A DNA stretch of 64,000 nucleotides from contig JAGABZ010000006.1 of assembly GCA_017614375.1 (NCBI GenBank), positions 124,001 through 188,000 of the forward strand, in the 5' to 3' direction. How positions within the stretch are numbered: the stretch's first letter is position 1; each line of letters starts with the position of its first letter. This document shows, in pieces, positions 32,250 through 41,498 of this stretch. The notes below the pieces were generated by a model. That model had not been told where the DNA came from and ran no database searches. It worked only from the letters and a program-made list of their open reading frames with translations. Source of the stretch: Spirochaetales bacterium (lineage in GTDB: Bacteria > Spirochaetota > Spirochaetia > Sphaerochaetales > Sphaerochaetaceae). The position numbers were made by a program, and so were the translations under genes.

Positions 32250-33166
32250 TCATCTGCATCGGCGAATCGTTGGTTGATATTGTCGGCCCCAGAGTTCAGA
32301 GCGGCGGCTGTCCCTACAACACCGCCCTGGCAGCCGCCCGTGCCGGAGCCGGGGCGGTCATGTACCTGGGGCGCATTTCCTCGGATGAATACGGAGCGCT
32401 GTTGCTTGAAACCCTGGTCGAAAGCCTGGTCATGTTCGACCCGTCGCTTTGCTGTACACAGCTGCCGACGGCCATAGCCCGGGCTCAGATGGCTGAGGAC
32501 GCAAGCGTGTCCTACGATTTCAGCCTTGAGGGAACCGCTGCCCTGGCGGCGGATAAGGATGACTACGTCAGGGGCCTCGACCTGGCTCCCGATGCCGACT
32601 ATCTGTTCTGCGGCTCAATCGCCCTCTCCGATGAGCGGCACAGACAGGTTGTTGTTGACGCGCTGACTGCCGACGGCAGGCCTTTCATCCGTTTCACCGA
32701 TGCCAACGTCAGACCCCAATTGATAGCCGATATGAAGGGATATCTCGAGTTTTTTGAGAACTATATCCGCAATTCGGACATCGTAAGGCTCAGTACCGAA
32801 GATGCTGCGGCCCTGTATCCCGGACTGGATGAATCCGCCCTGGCCCGCAGGTTCTCCGATCTGGGAGTCAGGCATTTCATCTATACCAAAGGAGCCGGCG
32901 GAGCGTCCTGGCACCGCAACGGCGGCGGCACAGTATCCGTGCCGGCAATAAAAGCCGGAATTGCCGATACCATCGGGTGCGGGGATACTTTCAACGGAGC
33001 CGTCCTCTGCTGTCTGGATCAGATCGGCTATGCCAAAAGCCGTTCTCTGGATGACGCTCAGATCAGAAGGATCCTGGAGTTTGCCTCCAGGGCGGCCGCC
33101 GTCAACGCCACCCGTCCCGGCTGCAATCCTCCGACAGCTGAGGAGATCGAGAGCCTTGTACCGTAA
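32246..33166 (+). CDS. PfkB-family carbohydrate kinase (fructokinase-like)
   Basis: A 306-residue ribokinase-fold sugar kinase. The N-terminal motif is GGCPYNTALAAARAGA, and the C-terminal PfkB signature is DTIGCGDTFNGAV, with the catalytic Asp in GCGD. The length and the ICIGESLVD opening are typical of fructokinases, although ribose, ketogluconate and other substrates are possible. The GTG start overlaps the HD stop. It may act on a sugar brought in by one of the importers here; this is inference. Confidence 0.88.
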   Translation: MIICIGESLVDIVGPRVQSGGCPYNTALAAARAGAGAVMYLGRISSDEYGALLLETLVESLVMFDPSLCCTQLPTAIARAQMAEDASVSYDFSLEGTAALAADKDDYVRGLDLAPDADYLFCGSIALSDERHRQVVVDALTADGRPFIRFTDANVRPQLIADMKGYLEFFENYIRNSDIVRLSTEDAAALYPGLDESALARRFSDLGVRHFIYTKGAGGASWHRNGGGTVSVPAIKAGIADTIGCGDTFNGAVLCCLDQIGYAKSRSLDDAQIRRILEFASRAAAVNATRPGCNPPTAEEIESLVP

Positions 33167-34127
33167 GAACGGCCTGACGGCCCTGGTCGTCCTCTGCGTC
33201 GTCTGTCTGCTTTTGTCCTCATGCCGGAACGGGGAGTTGGTCAGGACGGACCGGTTCGTTCTGGGGACGGTCTGCTTTGTGTCCCTTCCCTCGGGAACCG
33301 ACGACGCCGGAATCTGGCAGACCCTTCAGCAACTTGACCGCACTTTATCGGCACACGATCCCGACAGTGAGCTCGGGTACCTGAACGCAAACGCGGGAGC
33401 AGGCTGGGTCACCGTCTCGGAGGAACTCTACGATGCGATTGTCTTCAGCATAAAAATGGCGGAGATTACCCGCGGGGCCTTCAATCCGGCAATAGGAGCG
33501 CTGACGGCGCTTTGGGATATCGAGGGTGAAAACCCCGCGGTCCCCACAGCGGACAGTATTTCCGAGGCGCTGGAGCACATCGATTGGAGACAGATTGAAA
33601 CCGGAGAGGGAAACACGGTCCGGATCAACGACCTGGGGCTGAGGCTCGATCTGGGAGGAATGGGAAAAGGTCTGGCGGCGGACATTGTTGCCGGCCTGTT
33701 GCGGGAAAACGGCATAAAAAGCGCCCTTCTCAACTTCGGCGGAAACATCATGTGCGTCGGTTCCCGTCCGGACGGAAAGGATTTCCAGATCGGAATCCAG
33801 ATTCCTTTCGCGCAGCGAAACTCTTACAGACAGGTGGTGCAGGCCTCTGACCTCAGCGTTGTTACCAGCGGCAAATATGAAAAGTACTTCACCGATGAAA
33901 CAGGGAAGCAGTGGCACCACATCATCGACCCGCAAACCGGCTATCCCGTTGAGACCCCGCTGGCTTCGGTGACTGTCACGGGACCTTCAAGCGCGGTCTG
34001 CGATGCTCTGTCCACCGCACTTTTCGTCCTGGGCGAGGCCGACGCGGACAGAATACTTCAGGGTTTTACCGGATACGGGGCTTTGTTCATCTACCCGGAC
34101 GGAAGCTGCAATTCGTACGGAAACTGA
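33156..34127 (+). CDS. apbE: FAD:protein FMN transferase (ApbE)
   Basis: A 323-residue lipoprotein (lipobox LLLSSC) that attaches FMN to Thr residues of exported flavoproteins such as Rnf/Nqr subunits. The family motifs LDLGGMGKGLAADIV, LLNFGGNI and HHIIDPQTGYPV are all present. The start is the TTG at 33156, ten bases after GAGGAG; it overlaps the kinase gene by 11 bases. No ATG can supply the signal peptide. No Rnf or Nqr gene lies in this window. Confidence 0.92.
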   Translation: MYRKNGLTALVVLCVVCLLLSSCRNGELVRTDRFVLGTVCFVSLPSGTDDAGIWQTLQQLDRTLSAHDPDSELGYLNANAGAGWVTVSEELYDAIVFSIKMAEITRGAFNPAIGALTALWDIEGENPAVPTADSISEALEHIDWRQIETGEGNTVRINDLGLRLDLGGMGKGLAADIVAGLLRENGIKSALLNFGGNIMCVGSRPDGKDFQIGIQIPFAQRNSYRQVVQASDLSVVTSGKYEKYFTDETGKQWHHIIDPQTGYPVETPLASVTVTGPSSAVCDALSTALFVLGEADADRILQGFTGYGALFIYPDGSCNSYGN

Positions 34128-34138
34128 CAGGCGGGACC

Positions 34139-34168
34139 CCGACATGATCAGCGGGTTTGTGTTATAAT
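34139..34168 (+). promoter_or_regulatory. Promoter of the HtrA-uvrB pair
   Basis: CCGACA (34139-34144), an 18-bp spacer and TATAAT (34163-34168), preceded by TGT (extended -10). An ATG at 34167 lies inside the -10 and cannot be the start on this transcript, which supports ATG 34188. Confidence 0.55.
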
Positions 34169-34187
34169 GACCGGGGCCGGAAAGAGA

Positions 34188-35468
34188 ATGACCGCAGAAA
34201 AGAAGAGTAAAGTCAGAAGAATCGTACTTTGGGTGGCAGCGGCAGTCGTCTGCCTCCTGCTGGTTTTCGTGCTGATCCGCTGGACCGGCTCGATCAGAAC
34301 GCGTCAGAAGCGGGATGAACTGTCCCGGGCAATCAAGATGCTGGTTGAACAGGAGGGGCAGCTCGGGTTGTTCGAACTGGCCGGAATACCGGTTGATTAC
34401 ATCTACGGCGACAACGACGGTTATCTGGTATTCGAAAACGGCCTGACGGACGGCATGTACTCAGGCTTTGAGCTGCAGAATATGTACGTCTATGACCAGT
34501 GCGCCTCTTCGGTGGTGTACGTACGGGTCTACGAGAGTTCGTCCGATAAACTGACCTACGGGAAACAGCTCAACTCCGGAAGCGGTATGATTTATTCATC
34601 CGACGGATACATCCTCACCTGCGCCCACGTCATAGAGGGCGGAGCGGTGTTTGTCGTGACCTTTGCCGACGACACGACCGAGGAGGCGACCCTAGTCGGA
34701 TTTGACCGGGAAAACGATATAGCCGTCCTCAAGGCAGGAGACCTCAGAGGGTTCCCGCCTGTGGTCCTGGACACAAAGTCCGATCTTAAGGTAGGCCAGC
34801 GGGTCTTTGCCCTGGGCAATCCTCTGGGGTTCACCAGAACACTCTCAGGCGGCTACATTAGCGGCCTGTCCAGACCGCTTCGCAACAGTTCCGGACGTAT
34901 TGTGACGGGTATGATCCAGACCGATCTGTCCATCACCGCCGGAAACTCCGGTTGTCCGCTTATCAGCACCGACGCTGCAGTTGTCGGCATGGTTTTCTCC
35001 ACCTATTCCGAATCGGGCAGCTTCGAGTCGATGAGTTTCGCGGTTCCTGCGTCCACGGTCAAAAACATAGCAGACTCAATCATCAGCACCGGAAGCGTCA
35101 GCCGCGGCTGGCTTGATCTGGTTGCCCTGAGCCTGACCGACCCGATAGTGGAATATCTGGGACTGGGTATCAGAAACGGGCTGATGGTCACTCAGGTTGT
35201 CCCCAACGGCTATGCAGCAAAGGCCGGTCTGAGGGCCGGAACCCAGTTGGTCAAGTACGGAAACGGCAGCATATATCTGGGAGGGGACATCATCACCGCA
35301 ATTGACGGTTACCGGATCCTGGACGCCAGCGATGTCTACACGGCTCTGATGAACACCTCTGCCGGGGACAGAGTCACGCTGACGGTGTACCGCAACGGCG
35401 AACTGTTCAACGTTCAGGTGCAGCTCGTGGCCCGCACCGACGAGAACCAGCTCTGGCTGCTCCGCTGA
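34188..35468 (+). CDS. HtrA/DegP-like membrane-anchored serine protease with PDZ domain
   Basis: A 426-residue protein with one N-terminal membrane anchor (residues 12-30) and the protease domain in the periplasm. The catalytic triad is H147 (CAHVI), D177 (ENDIAVLK) and S254 (AGNSGC). A PDZ domain fills about 315-410 and would recognise exposed C-termini of misfolded proteins. The usual GNSGGPL reads GNSGCPL here, putting Cys next to the oxyanion hole. The N-terminal 110 residues before the protease domain are longer than in DegP and unassigned. Six bases separate it from uvrB. Confidence 0.88.
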   Translation: MTAEKKSKVRRIVLWVAAAVVCLLLVFVLIRWTGSIRTRQKRDELSRAIKMLVEQEGQLGLFELAGIPVDYIYGDNDGYLVFENGLTDGMYSGFELQNMYVYDQCASSVVYVRVYESSSDKLTYGKQLNSGSGMIYSSDGYILTCAHVIEGGAVFVVTFADDTTEEATLVGFDRENDIAVLKAGDLRGFPPVVLDTKSDLKVGQRVFALGNPLGFTRTLSGGYISGLSRPLRNSSGRIVTGMIQTDLSITAGNSGCPLISTDAAVVGMVFSTYSESGSFESMSFAVPASTVKNIADSIISTGSVSRGWLDLVALSLTDPIVEYLGLGIRNGLMVTQVVPNGYAAKAGLRAGTQLVKYGNGSIYLGGDIITAIDGYRILDASDVYTALMNTSAGDRVTLTVYRNGELFNVQVQLVARTDENQLWLLR

Positions 35469-35474
35469 CAAAGA

Positions 35475-37589
35475 ATGAAAGAAGAACAATACACCGGTAA
35501 CGTTGATTCCAGCTGGGGCTCGGTCATGGTCGACAGCGTCCACGGCGCGGTCCAATACCGCAAAAAGCCCTTTGTCCTCCACGCCGACTACGACTGCAGC
35601 GGAGACCAGCAGCAGGCTGTGGACAGCCTTTCAAAGGGGATTGAGGAAGGGCAGAAATACCAGACGCTCAAGGGAGTCACCGGTTCGGGAAAGACCTTTA
35701 CGATGGCCAAAATCATCGAAAAGGTCCAGAGACCGGCGTTGGTCCTGTCCCACAACAAGACCCTTGCAGCCCAGCTTTACAGGGAGTTCAAATCCTTCTT
35801 TCCCGAAAACGCCGTCGAGTATTTCGTCTCCACATACGACTACTACCAGCCCGAGGCCTACGTTCCCGGAAAGGACCTGTACATAGAAAAGGACGCCGAC
35901 GTAAACGAGGAAATCGACCGGATGAGGATGAGCGCCGCCTTTTCCCTGATGGAACGGACCGATGTCATCGTCGTGGCAACCGTGTCGTGCATCTTCTCCC
36001 TGGCCAACCCGGTGTCTCTGCGCGATATGACCCATGTGTTCCGCGTCGGAATGGATTTCGACTACAAGACCGAGCTCGGACAGCTGGTCCGGATGCAGTA
36101 CGAACGCAACGATTTCACCCTGGAAAGGGGAACGTTCAGGATGCGCGGTGACCGGCTGGAAATCTATCCGGCCTATCTTACGAACGCCGTCCGGCTCACC
36201 CTGGACTGGGAGACGGTGACCGACATCACCTGGTTCGACCCGGTAAGCGGCGAGAAGCAGGACAGCGTCGATAACTTCACCCTATATCCTGCCAAGCAGT
36301 TTGTCCTGCCCCCGGAGCAGATCAAGGCCGGAATCAGGCGGATCGAGGAGGAAAAGGACCAGCAGTACGAGCACTTTCTTGCAAGCGGAAAGATTCTGGA
36401 AGCCGAACGGATCAAGACCCGGGTCGAATACGACATGGAGATGCTCAGTGAGATAGGGTACTGCTCCGGAATCGAGAATTACAGCAGGCCGCTCTCCGAC
36501 CGCAAGCCCGGTGAACGCCCCGCCGTGCTTCTTGACTACTTCCCCCAGGGCTTCGTGACTTTCATCGACGAATCCCACGTGACTCTGCCCCAGGTCGGGG
36601 CGATGTACGAGGGGGACCACAACCGGAAGGTGACTCTGGTCGAGTACGGCTTCAGGCTTCCGTCGGCACTGGACAACAGGCCGCTGCGTTTCGATGAGTT
36701 CACACAGATGATCGGCCAGAGGATCTTCGTCTCCGCCACACCGGGAAAGATGGAAAAACAGCTCTCCACCAACACCGCGCTGCAGGTTATCCGTCCGACC
36801 GGGCTTCTCGATCCGCTGGTGGAGGTCCGCCCCACCGAGGGGCAGATTGAGGACCTGTTCGGCGAGATCAGCAAGTGCATCGCAAAGGGCCAGAGGGTTC
36901 TTGCCACGACTCTGACCAAAAGGATGGCCGAGGAACTGGCCGGTTTCTTTGCCGCGAAGGGCATCAAGGCCAGGTACCTGCACTCGGATATCGAGACAAT
37001 CGAGAGGGTGGAGATTCTGCGGGACCTCAGGCAGGGAAAGTTCGACGTACTGATCGGAATCAACCTCCTGCGTGAAGGTCTGGATCTGCCGGAGGTTGCC
37101 CTGATTGCGATTCTAGATGCGGACAAAATCGGCTTTCTGCGCTCGGCCACCAGCCTGATTCAGACCATCGGAAGGGCTGCCAGAAACGTCGACGGGCACG
37201 TAATCATGTATGCCGACTCGATGAGCGACGCCATGCGTGAGGCCATCGGTGAAACCGAAATGCGGCGTGAGATTCAGATGAAGTACAACCGGGAACACGG
37301 AATCACCCCGACCAGCATCAAAAAGGCGGTTGAGGACATCCTGCGTACCGAACGCCGGCAGACCGTCGAAGACCAGAAGCAGGATCTGAAGATCCGCTCA
37401 TCCGGCTACAACCTCCTCAATCCCGCGCAGCGGAAGGCTTACATCAAGGAACTGGAAAAAGAGATGATGAAGGCCGCCGAGGCTCTGGAGTTCGAACGGG
37501 CCGCCGTCATCCGCGACCAGATCGACGCCCTCAAACAGGGCAGGACCGATGTTGTGGAGTCTTCGGTTCCCGTCTTTGTCATGCCTTAG
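35475..37589 (+). CDS. uvrB: Excinuclease ABC subunit B
   Basis: A 704-residue DNA-damage recognition helicase of nucleotide excision repair. Walker A is GVTGSGKT at 67-74. The beta-hairpin that clamps DNA contains YDYYQPEAYVP near 121-131. The helicase motifs include FIDESHVT and GLDLPEVALI, and the UVR motif that binds UvrC lies near 655-690. The N-terminus is about 35 residues longer than in most UvrB proteins and is poorly conserved; a later in-frame ATG (residue 18) is possible. It overlaps convergent thiQ by 11 bases. Confidence 0.96.
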   Translation: MKEEQYTGNVDSSWGSVMVDSVHGAVQYRKKPFVLHADYDCSGDQQQAVDSLSKGIEEGQKYQTLKGVTGSGKTFTMAKIIEKVQRPALVLSHNKTLAAQLYREFKSFFPENAVEYFVSTYDYYQPEAYVPGKDLYIEKDADVNEEIDRMRMSAAFSLMERTDVIVVATVSCIFSLANPVSLRDMTHVFRVGMDFDYKTELGQLVRMQYERNDFTLERGTFRMRGDRLEIYPAYLTNAVRLTLDWETVTDITWFDPVSGEKQDSVDNFTLYPAKQFVLPPEQIKAGIRRIEEEKDQQYEHFLASGKILEAERIKTRVEYDMEMLSEIGYCSGIENYSRPLSDRKPGERPAVLLDYFPQGFVTFIDESHVTLPQVGAMYEGDHNRKVTLVEYGFRLPSALDNRPLRFDEFTQMIGQRIFVSATPGKMEKQLSTNTALQVIRPTGLLDPLVEVRPTEGQIEDLFGEISKCIAKGQRVLATTLTKRMAEELAGFFAAKGIKARYLHSDIETIERVEILRDLRQGKFDVLIGINLLREGLDLPEVALIAILDADKIGFLRSATSLIQTIGRAARNVDGHVIMYADSMSDAMREAIGETEMRREIQMKYNREHGITPTSIKKAVEDILRTERRQTVEDQKQDLKIRSSGYNLLNPAQRKAYIKELEKEMMKAAEALEFERAAVIRDQIDALKQGRTDVVESSVPVFVMP

Positions 37590-38634
37590 GCTCGATTCTC
37601 CTGTCACCGGCAAACACAATCGTATTGTCCAGCCGTACTTCCAGATCCAGCGTCTGCGAGGTCGGGGCCCGGCGCACACGGGCTTTGAGCAGGGCCGTCT
37701 TGTATGAGCAGGTCAGATCCCAGCAGTCCCCGCGGTACTCGGATTTGATAATCGTGCAGCCGGGGAAGAGCAGTCTGCTGTACAGGGGACCGGGGAGGGC
37801 AGGTGAAACGTCTTCGGGTCTGAAGAAAACGGTGTTCTGGCCCGAGCCCGGGATCTCGGGCAGCCGGGTCCGGTCGAACGCCGAAGTACTCAGGCAGGAG
37901 AGGGCCAGTTCGCAGGGAATCGTGCAGCCCGGTCCCATGAATGAGGCGACGAAGCGGTTGGCCGGTTCACGGTATACCTGCTGCGGTGTGCCGATCTGCT
38001 CGATTCTTCCGTTTCTCATCACGCAGATCCGGTCGCTGATAGCCAGCGCTTCCTCGCGGTCGTGGGTGACATAGACCATCGTCTGTCCCAGGGTCTGCTG
38101 GATACTGTGGATTTCACTGCGGAGCCTGAGCCTGAGTTGAGCGTCAAGGGCGGAAAGAGGCTCGTCCAGAAGCAGGACAGCCGGGGAGGCTGCCAGGGCG
38201 CGGGCCAGGGCAACCCTCTGCTTTTCACCGCCGGAGAGGCTGCCTATCTGGCGTTTGGCGAAGTTGCCGAGATTGACCAGTTCCAGCAGCTCTCCTACCC
38301 GCTGACGGGTGTATGAGCGGTTTCTGCGGCGTACCGAGAGAGGGTAGGCCACGTTGTGATACACATCCATAGTCGGAAACAGCGCGTAATCCTGGAAAAC
38401 CACAGCGCATTCACGCTTTTCCGGGGGCAGATCCGTCACATCCCCATCCCCGATGAAAACCCTGCCGTCATCCGGCTCCAGCAGGCCGGAAATGATGTTG
38501 AGCGTGGTGCTCTTCCCGCAACCGGACGGGCCGATCAGCGAAAGGAGCTCACCCCTTTCGACGCTGAGATTCATCTCAAGCGCCAGCTCCCCGATGGTTT
38601 TCCTTATATTCTCAAGCCTGAGTGCGATGCTCAT
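37579..38634 (-). CDS. thiQ: Thiamine ABC importer ATPase
   Basis: A 351-residue ATPase with Walker A (GPSGCGKST), the Q-loop FQDYALFP, the signature LSGGEKQRVALARAL, DEPLSALDAQLR and the H-loop THDREEAL. A C-terminal regulatory domain of about 110 residues makes it longer than E. coli ThiQ and more like FbpC/PotA. It is assigned to thiamine because it is coupled by ATGA to the fused permease and because the operon starts with a TPP riboswitch. Confidence 0.85.
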   Translation of the reverse strand: MSIALRLENIRKTIGELALEMNLSVERGELLSLIGPSGCGKSTTLNIISGLLEPDDGRVFIGDGDVTDLPPEKRECAVVFQDYALFPTMDVYHNVAYPLSVRRRNRSYTRQRVGELLELVNLGNFAKRQIGSLSGGEKQRVALARALAASPAVLLLDEPLSALDAQLRLRLRSEIHSIQQTLGQTMVYVTHDREEALAISDRICVMRNGRIEQIGTPQQVYREPANRFVASFMGPGCTIPCELALSCLSTSAFDRTRLPEIPGSGQNTVFFRPEDVSPALPGPLYSRLLFPGCTIIKSEYRGDCWDLTCSYKTALLKARVRRAPTSQTLDLEVRLDNTIVFAGDRRIEPKA

Positions 38635-40286
38635 TTCTTCTCCTCGGATGCCCGCGCGGTACTCTCCCGACGCGACGCCTGTCCCAGGGCAAAGACCCCG
38701 AAGCACACGAGCATCAGTACCGAACCCAGGGCACAGGCCCCCTGGTAGTTGTATGAATCCGTCAATCTGTAAATCAGCACGGGCAGGGTCTGGACGGTCC
38801 CGGTGCTGAGCATCATCGTCGCGTTCATTTCCCCGAATGAGATTGCGAACGCAAAGGCCCCCGCCGTGAGCAGTATCGGTCTAAGCAGGGGAAGTTCGAC
38901 CCTGAAAAAAGTTCCAGCCGGAGTGCATCCCAGGGTCCGGGAAGAGTTGATAAGGCTCTGCGGAAGTGCCCGGTAGACCGGCAGGATCGTCCTGATTGCG
39001 AACGGAATCACCAGTACGGTGTGTGCCAGCACGATCAGGACATGGGCGCTTATGTTGCCCAATAGCCGCGAAACGGTGTAGTAGCCCAGTCCGACTATGA
39101 TTGAACTGACGGCCATAGGGAACATCGCCACGGTTTCCAGGAAACCCGATTTCCTGCGCCGCAGGTATACACAGAGGCTCAACGAGCAAAACAGTGCCAC
39201 AATGCAAACCGAGGCAGCAATAATCAGGCTTCCGGCCAAGGCCTGACCGACCGAACCGGAAAACAGCCCTCTGTACTGTTCAATGCTGAAGTGCTTCTCC
39301 CCGGCGCGGGTGGCTGAGCCGACGAACGAGCGCACGACAACCGACACAAGCGGGGCCAGGACGAAGAACCCGAGCAGCAAGGCGTAAACCAACGCCCATG
39401 CCTTTCCTTTTCCGGCTGACCTGCGATCCCCTGCGGGACGCAGACCTTCGACCGGCTTCTGAAGCATGATGTCGGTGATTACCACGACGATGCAGACAAA
39501 CAGTGAAACCAGGGCGAGGGCAGCGGCCTGGTCGGTGTTCATCAGCCGTCTGGCCTGGTTGTAAATCTCGACCTCGATTGTCGTAAACCTGGGCCCGCCT
39601 CCCAGGACCAGCACGACGGCGAAGCTGGTGAAGCAGAACAGAAAGACCAGAAGCGCCGAAGAGAGGACGGCAGGCAGGAGCCGAGGCAGGGTGACGCTGA
39701 CAAAAGTTCTGAACCTGCCTGCCCCGAGGGTTCTCGAGGCCATCTCACAGGAGCGGTCCATCTGCTCCCACGCAGAGCCTGTCAGACTCATCACCACCGG
39801 AAAGTTGTAAAAGGTATGGGCGGCAATGATGGCCCAATATGAGTAAAGTATCCTCAGCGGAGGCTGTGAAAGCCCGAACAGGGCCATCAGAGCCCGGTTC
39901 AGGTAGCCGTTGTTTCCGTAGAAGATGACAAAACCGAGAACCAGCAGAATCGGGGGCAGGACAAAGGGAATCATGCAGACGGATTTCAGAATCCGGCGCC
40001 CCGGAAAGTCGCAGTTGCCGATCAGCCATGCCCCAGGCAGACCTGCCGCGACAGAGAAAAGAGTGCTGACCAGAGCCTGCCTGAACGTAAATCCGATGAC
40101 GCTCAGACTGTACGGATCGCTGAGGATGAGCGCAATCCGCTTCAGGCTGAACCTGCCGTCAACTATGAACGCTCCGCCCGTGGTGTAAAGGAGCGGGACG
40201 AAGAAAAGGACAATCAGAAGCACCCCCGCCGGAAGCGGAGTGAGCAGCAGAAGTCCTTTGCCGGTGCGTCCTTTTGTCGGGGACAT
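38631..40286 (-). CDS. thiP: Thiamine ABC importer permease (fused two-domain)
   Basis: A 551-residue permease with about 12 helices in two homologous halves, as in ThiP and FbpB. Each half has a coupling motif: EMASRTLGAGRFRTFVSVTLP in the first and SSRTLGCTPAGTFFRVELPLL in the second. It begins three bases after the thiB stop with AAGGG as ribosome site and overlaps thiQ by four bases. Confidence 0.87.
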   Translation of the reverse strand: MSPTKGRTGKGLLLLTPLPAGVLLIVLFFVPLLYTTGGAFIVDGRFSLKRIALILSDPYSLSVIGFTFRQALVSTLFSVAAGLPGAWLIGNCDFPGRRILKSVCMIPFVLPPILLVLGFVIFYGNNGYLNRALMALFGLSQPPLRILYSYWAIIAAHTFYNFPVVMSLTGSAWEQMDRSCEMASRTLGAGRFRTFVSVTLPRLLPAVLSSALLVFLFCFTSFAVVLVLGGGPRFTTIEVEIYNQARRLMNTDQAAALALVSLFVCIVVVITDIMLQKPVEGLRPAGDRRSAGKGKAWALVYALLLGFFVLAPLVSVVVRSFVGSATRAGEKHFSIEQYRGLFSGSVGQALAGSLIIAASVCIVALFCSLSLCVYLRRRKSGFLETVAMFPMAVSSIIVGLGYYTVSRLLGNISAHVLIVLAHTVLVIPFAIRTILPVYRALPQSLINSSRTLGCTPAGTFFRVELPLLRPILLTAGAFAFAISFGEMNATMMLSTGTVQTLPVLIYRLTDSYNYQGACALGSVLMLVCFGVFALGQASRRESTARASEEKK

Positions 40287-40289
40287 CCC

Positions 40290-41306
40290 TTACCTGACCA
40301 TCCTCAGCGCCCAGGCGGAGAGATACTCCTCCATCTTTGCCAGAACTTTGTCGCGGTCGGTGCTCAGGATCTTTTCCGGAACCGGAGCGTATTCAAAGGC
40401 GGCCGGCATCTGCTCGAGGGTGTTTGCCGGATACATCGAATTGTCCACGGCTATTTCCTTCTGGCCATGGGTGAGCAGATAGTCCATAAAGAGCTTCGCT
40501 CCCTCAGGGTTGGAGGCGTTTGCCGTGATTCCGGCGAATTCCACGCACTGGTGGTGCCCGTCGGTGAACAGGAGGGCCCTGATCGAGGTGGTGTTCTCAT
40601 ACATTACGTGATAGACGGGGCTGGTGGTGTAGCTGATGACCATCGGAGCCTCGCCCTCGGTGAAAAGGCCGTAGGCTGATGACCAGGAATCGGCGATTGT
40701 CAGGGCATTCTGAGCGGCCCGTTCCCACCAGTCAAGATAACCCTCCTCGCCGTAGACATCGATTGTCCACAGCAGCAGGCCCATGCCGACCGAACTGGTT
40801 CTGGGGTCGGCGAGGATAAAGGCGTTCTTGTACTCCGGCTTGAGCAGATCGTCCAGACAGGTCGGGCAGTCACTGAGTTTCTCAGTGTTGACGACGAAGG
40901 CGAACACGCCGTAATCGTAGGGCACAAGCCTTCCGTCCTGGACATCGAGCGAGGCAGCCAGATTGACCGACCCGGGCAGAGTGTAGCCGGCGTAGGAGGA
41001 GAAGTCCACGGCATCGGAATCCTGGATGCCGACCACAACGTCGGCAATCGAGGAGGAGCCCTCGTAGGCCAGACGCTGAAGCATGTCCACGGATGTGCCG
41101 CAGCTTATCAGATTCAGTTTCAGACCGGTTTCGGCCTCGAAACCTTCTTTAATCGCGTTTCCCGGACCCCAGTCGCCGGTGAAAGAGTCGTAGCAGTAGA
41201 CCGTCACTGTGCCGGAATCGGGTGTTTTCTGTTCGGCAATGCCCTGCGCGAACAGCGGGGCAATCAGAAAGAGGGCAAGAAACGCCGCAACAAAGCCTTT
41301 CCTCAT
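40290..41306 (-). CDS. thiB: Thiamine (or thiamine precursor)-binding periplasmic protein
   Basis: A 338-residue exported binding protein with a signal peptide cut near PLFAQG. The opening TVTVYCYDSFTGDWGPG is the ThiB pattern, followed by a GTSVDMLQRL segment and a SYTTSPVYHVMYE motif that corresponds to the ligand-contact region of ThiB. The ribosome site is AAAGGAGG. A TPP riboswitch lies directly upstream, which supports thiamine or a breakdown product as ligand. Confidence 0.88.
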   Translation of the reverse strand: MRKGFVAAFLALFLIAPLFAQGIAEQKTPDSGTVTVYCYDSFTGDWGPGNAIKEGFEAETGLKLNLISCGTSVDMLQRLAYEGSSSIADVVVGIQDSDAVDFSSYAGYTLPGSVNLAASLDVQDGRLVPYDYGVFAFVVNTEKLSDCPTCLDDLLKPEYKNAFILADPRTSSVGMGLLLWTIDVYGEEGYLDWWERAAQNALTIADSWSSAYGLFTEGEAPMVISYTTSPVYHVMYENTTSIRALLFTDGHHQCVEFAGITANASNPEGAKLFMDYLLTHGQKEIAVDNSMYPANTLEQMPAAFEYAPVPEKILSTDRDKVLAKMEEYLSAWALRMVR

Positions 41307-41345
41307 TGAAAAGCCTCCTTTGAAATCGTTCTGCCGAGGGGGAAA

Positions 41346-41424
41346 AGTGTCGCTCCCTACGCCGGTATTATCCGGATCAGGTCAACGGGTTTGATCTCAG
41401 GCCAGCGGCCACCCCAGGACAAGC
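41346..41424 (-). promoter_or_regulatory. TPP riboswitch (thi-box) controlling thiBPQ
   Basis: Reading leftward, the RNA contains CTGGGGTG, GGCCTGAGATCA, ACCCGTTGACCTGATC and GGATAATACCGGCGTAGGGA in that order, which is the conserved core of the thiamine pyrophosphate aptamer (P2/P3 CUGAGA, P4/P5 ACCUGAUC...GCGUAGGGA). TGTC and GACA close the P1 stem. A CCTC stretch downstream can pair with the GAGG of the thiB ribosome site, so control may be at translation. The aptamer begins close to the predicted transcription start. Confidence 0.95.
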
Positions 41425-41427
41425 AAT

Positions 41428-41456
41428 ACTGTACTTTCGCCCATGACTCCTGTCAA
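41428..41456 (-). promoter_or_regulatory. Promoter of the thiBPQ operon
   Basis: On the minus strand a perfect TTGACA (41456-41451), a 17-bp spacer and TACAGT (41433-41428). Confidence 0.65.
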
Positions 41457-41479
41457 GTCTCGGAAAAAGTTGCTATAAT
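41450..41479 (+). promoter_or_regulatory. Promoter of the 41499 membrane-protein gene
   Basis: CTGTCA (41450-41455), an 18-bp spacer and TATAAT (41474-41479), preceded by TGC (extended -10). The -35 occupies the same bases as the divergent thiBPQ -35. Confidence 0.55.
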
Positions 41480-41498
41480 GGGCGGACGAGGTCCGCGG

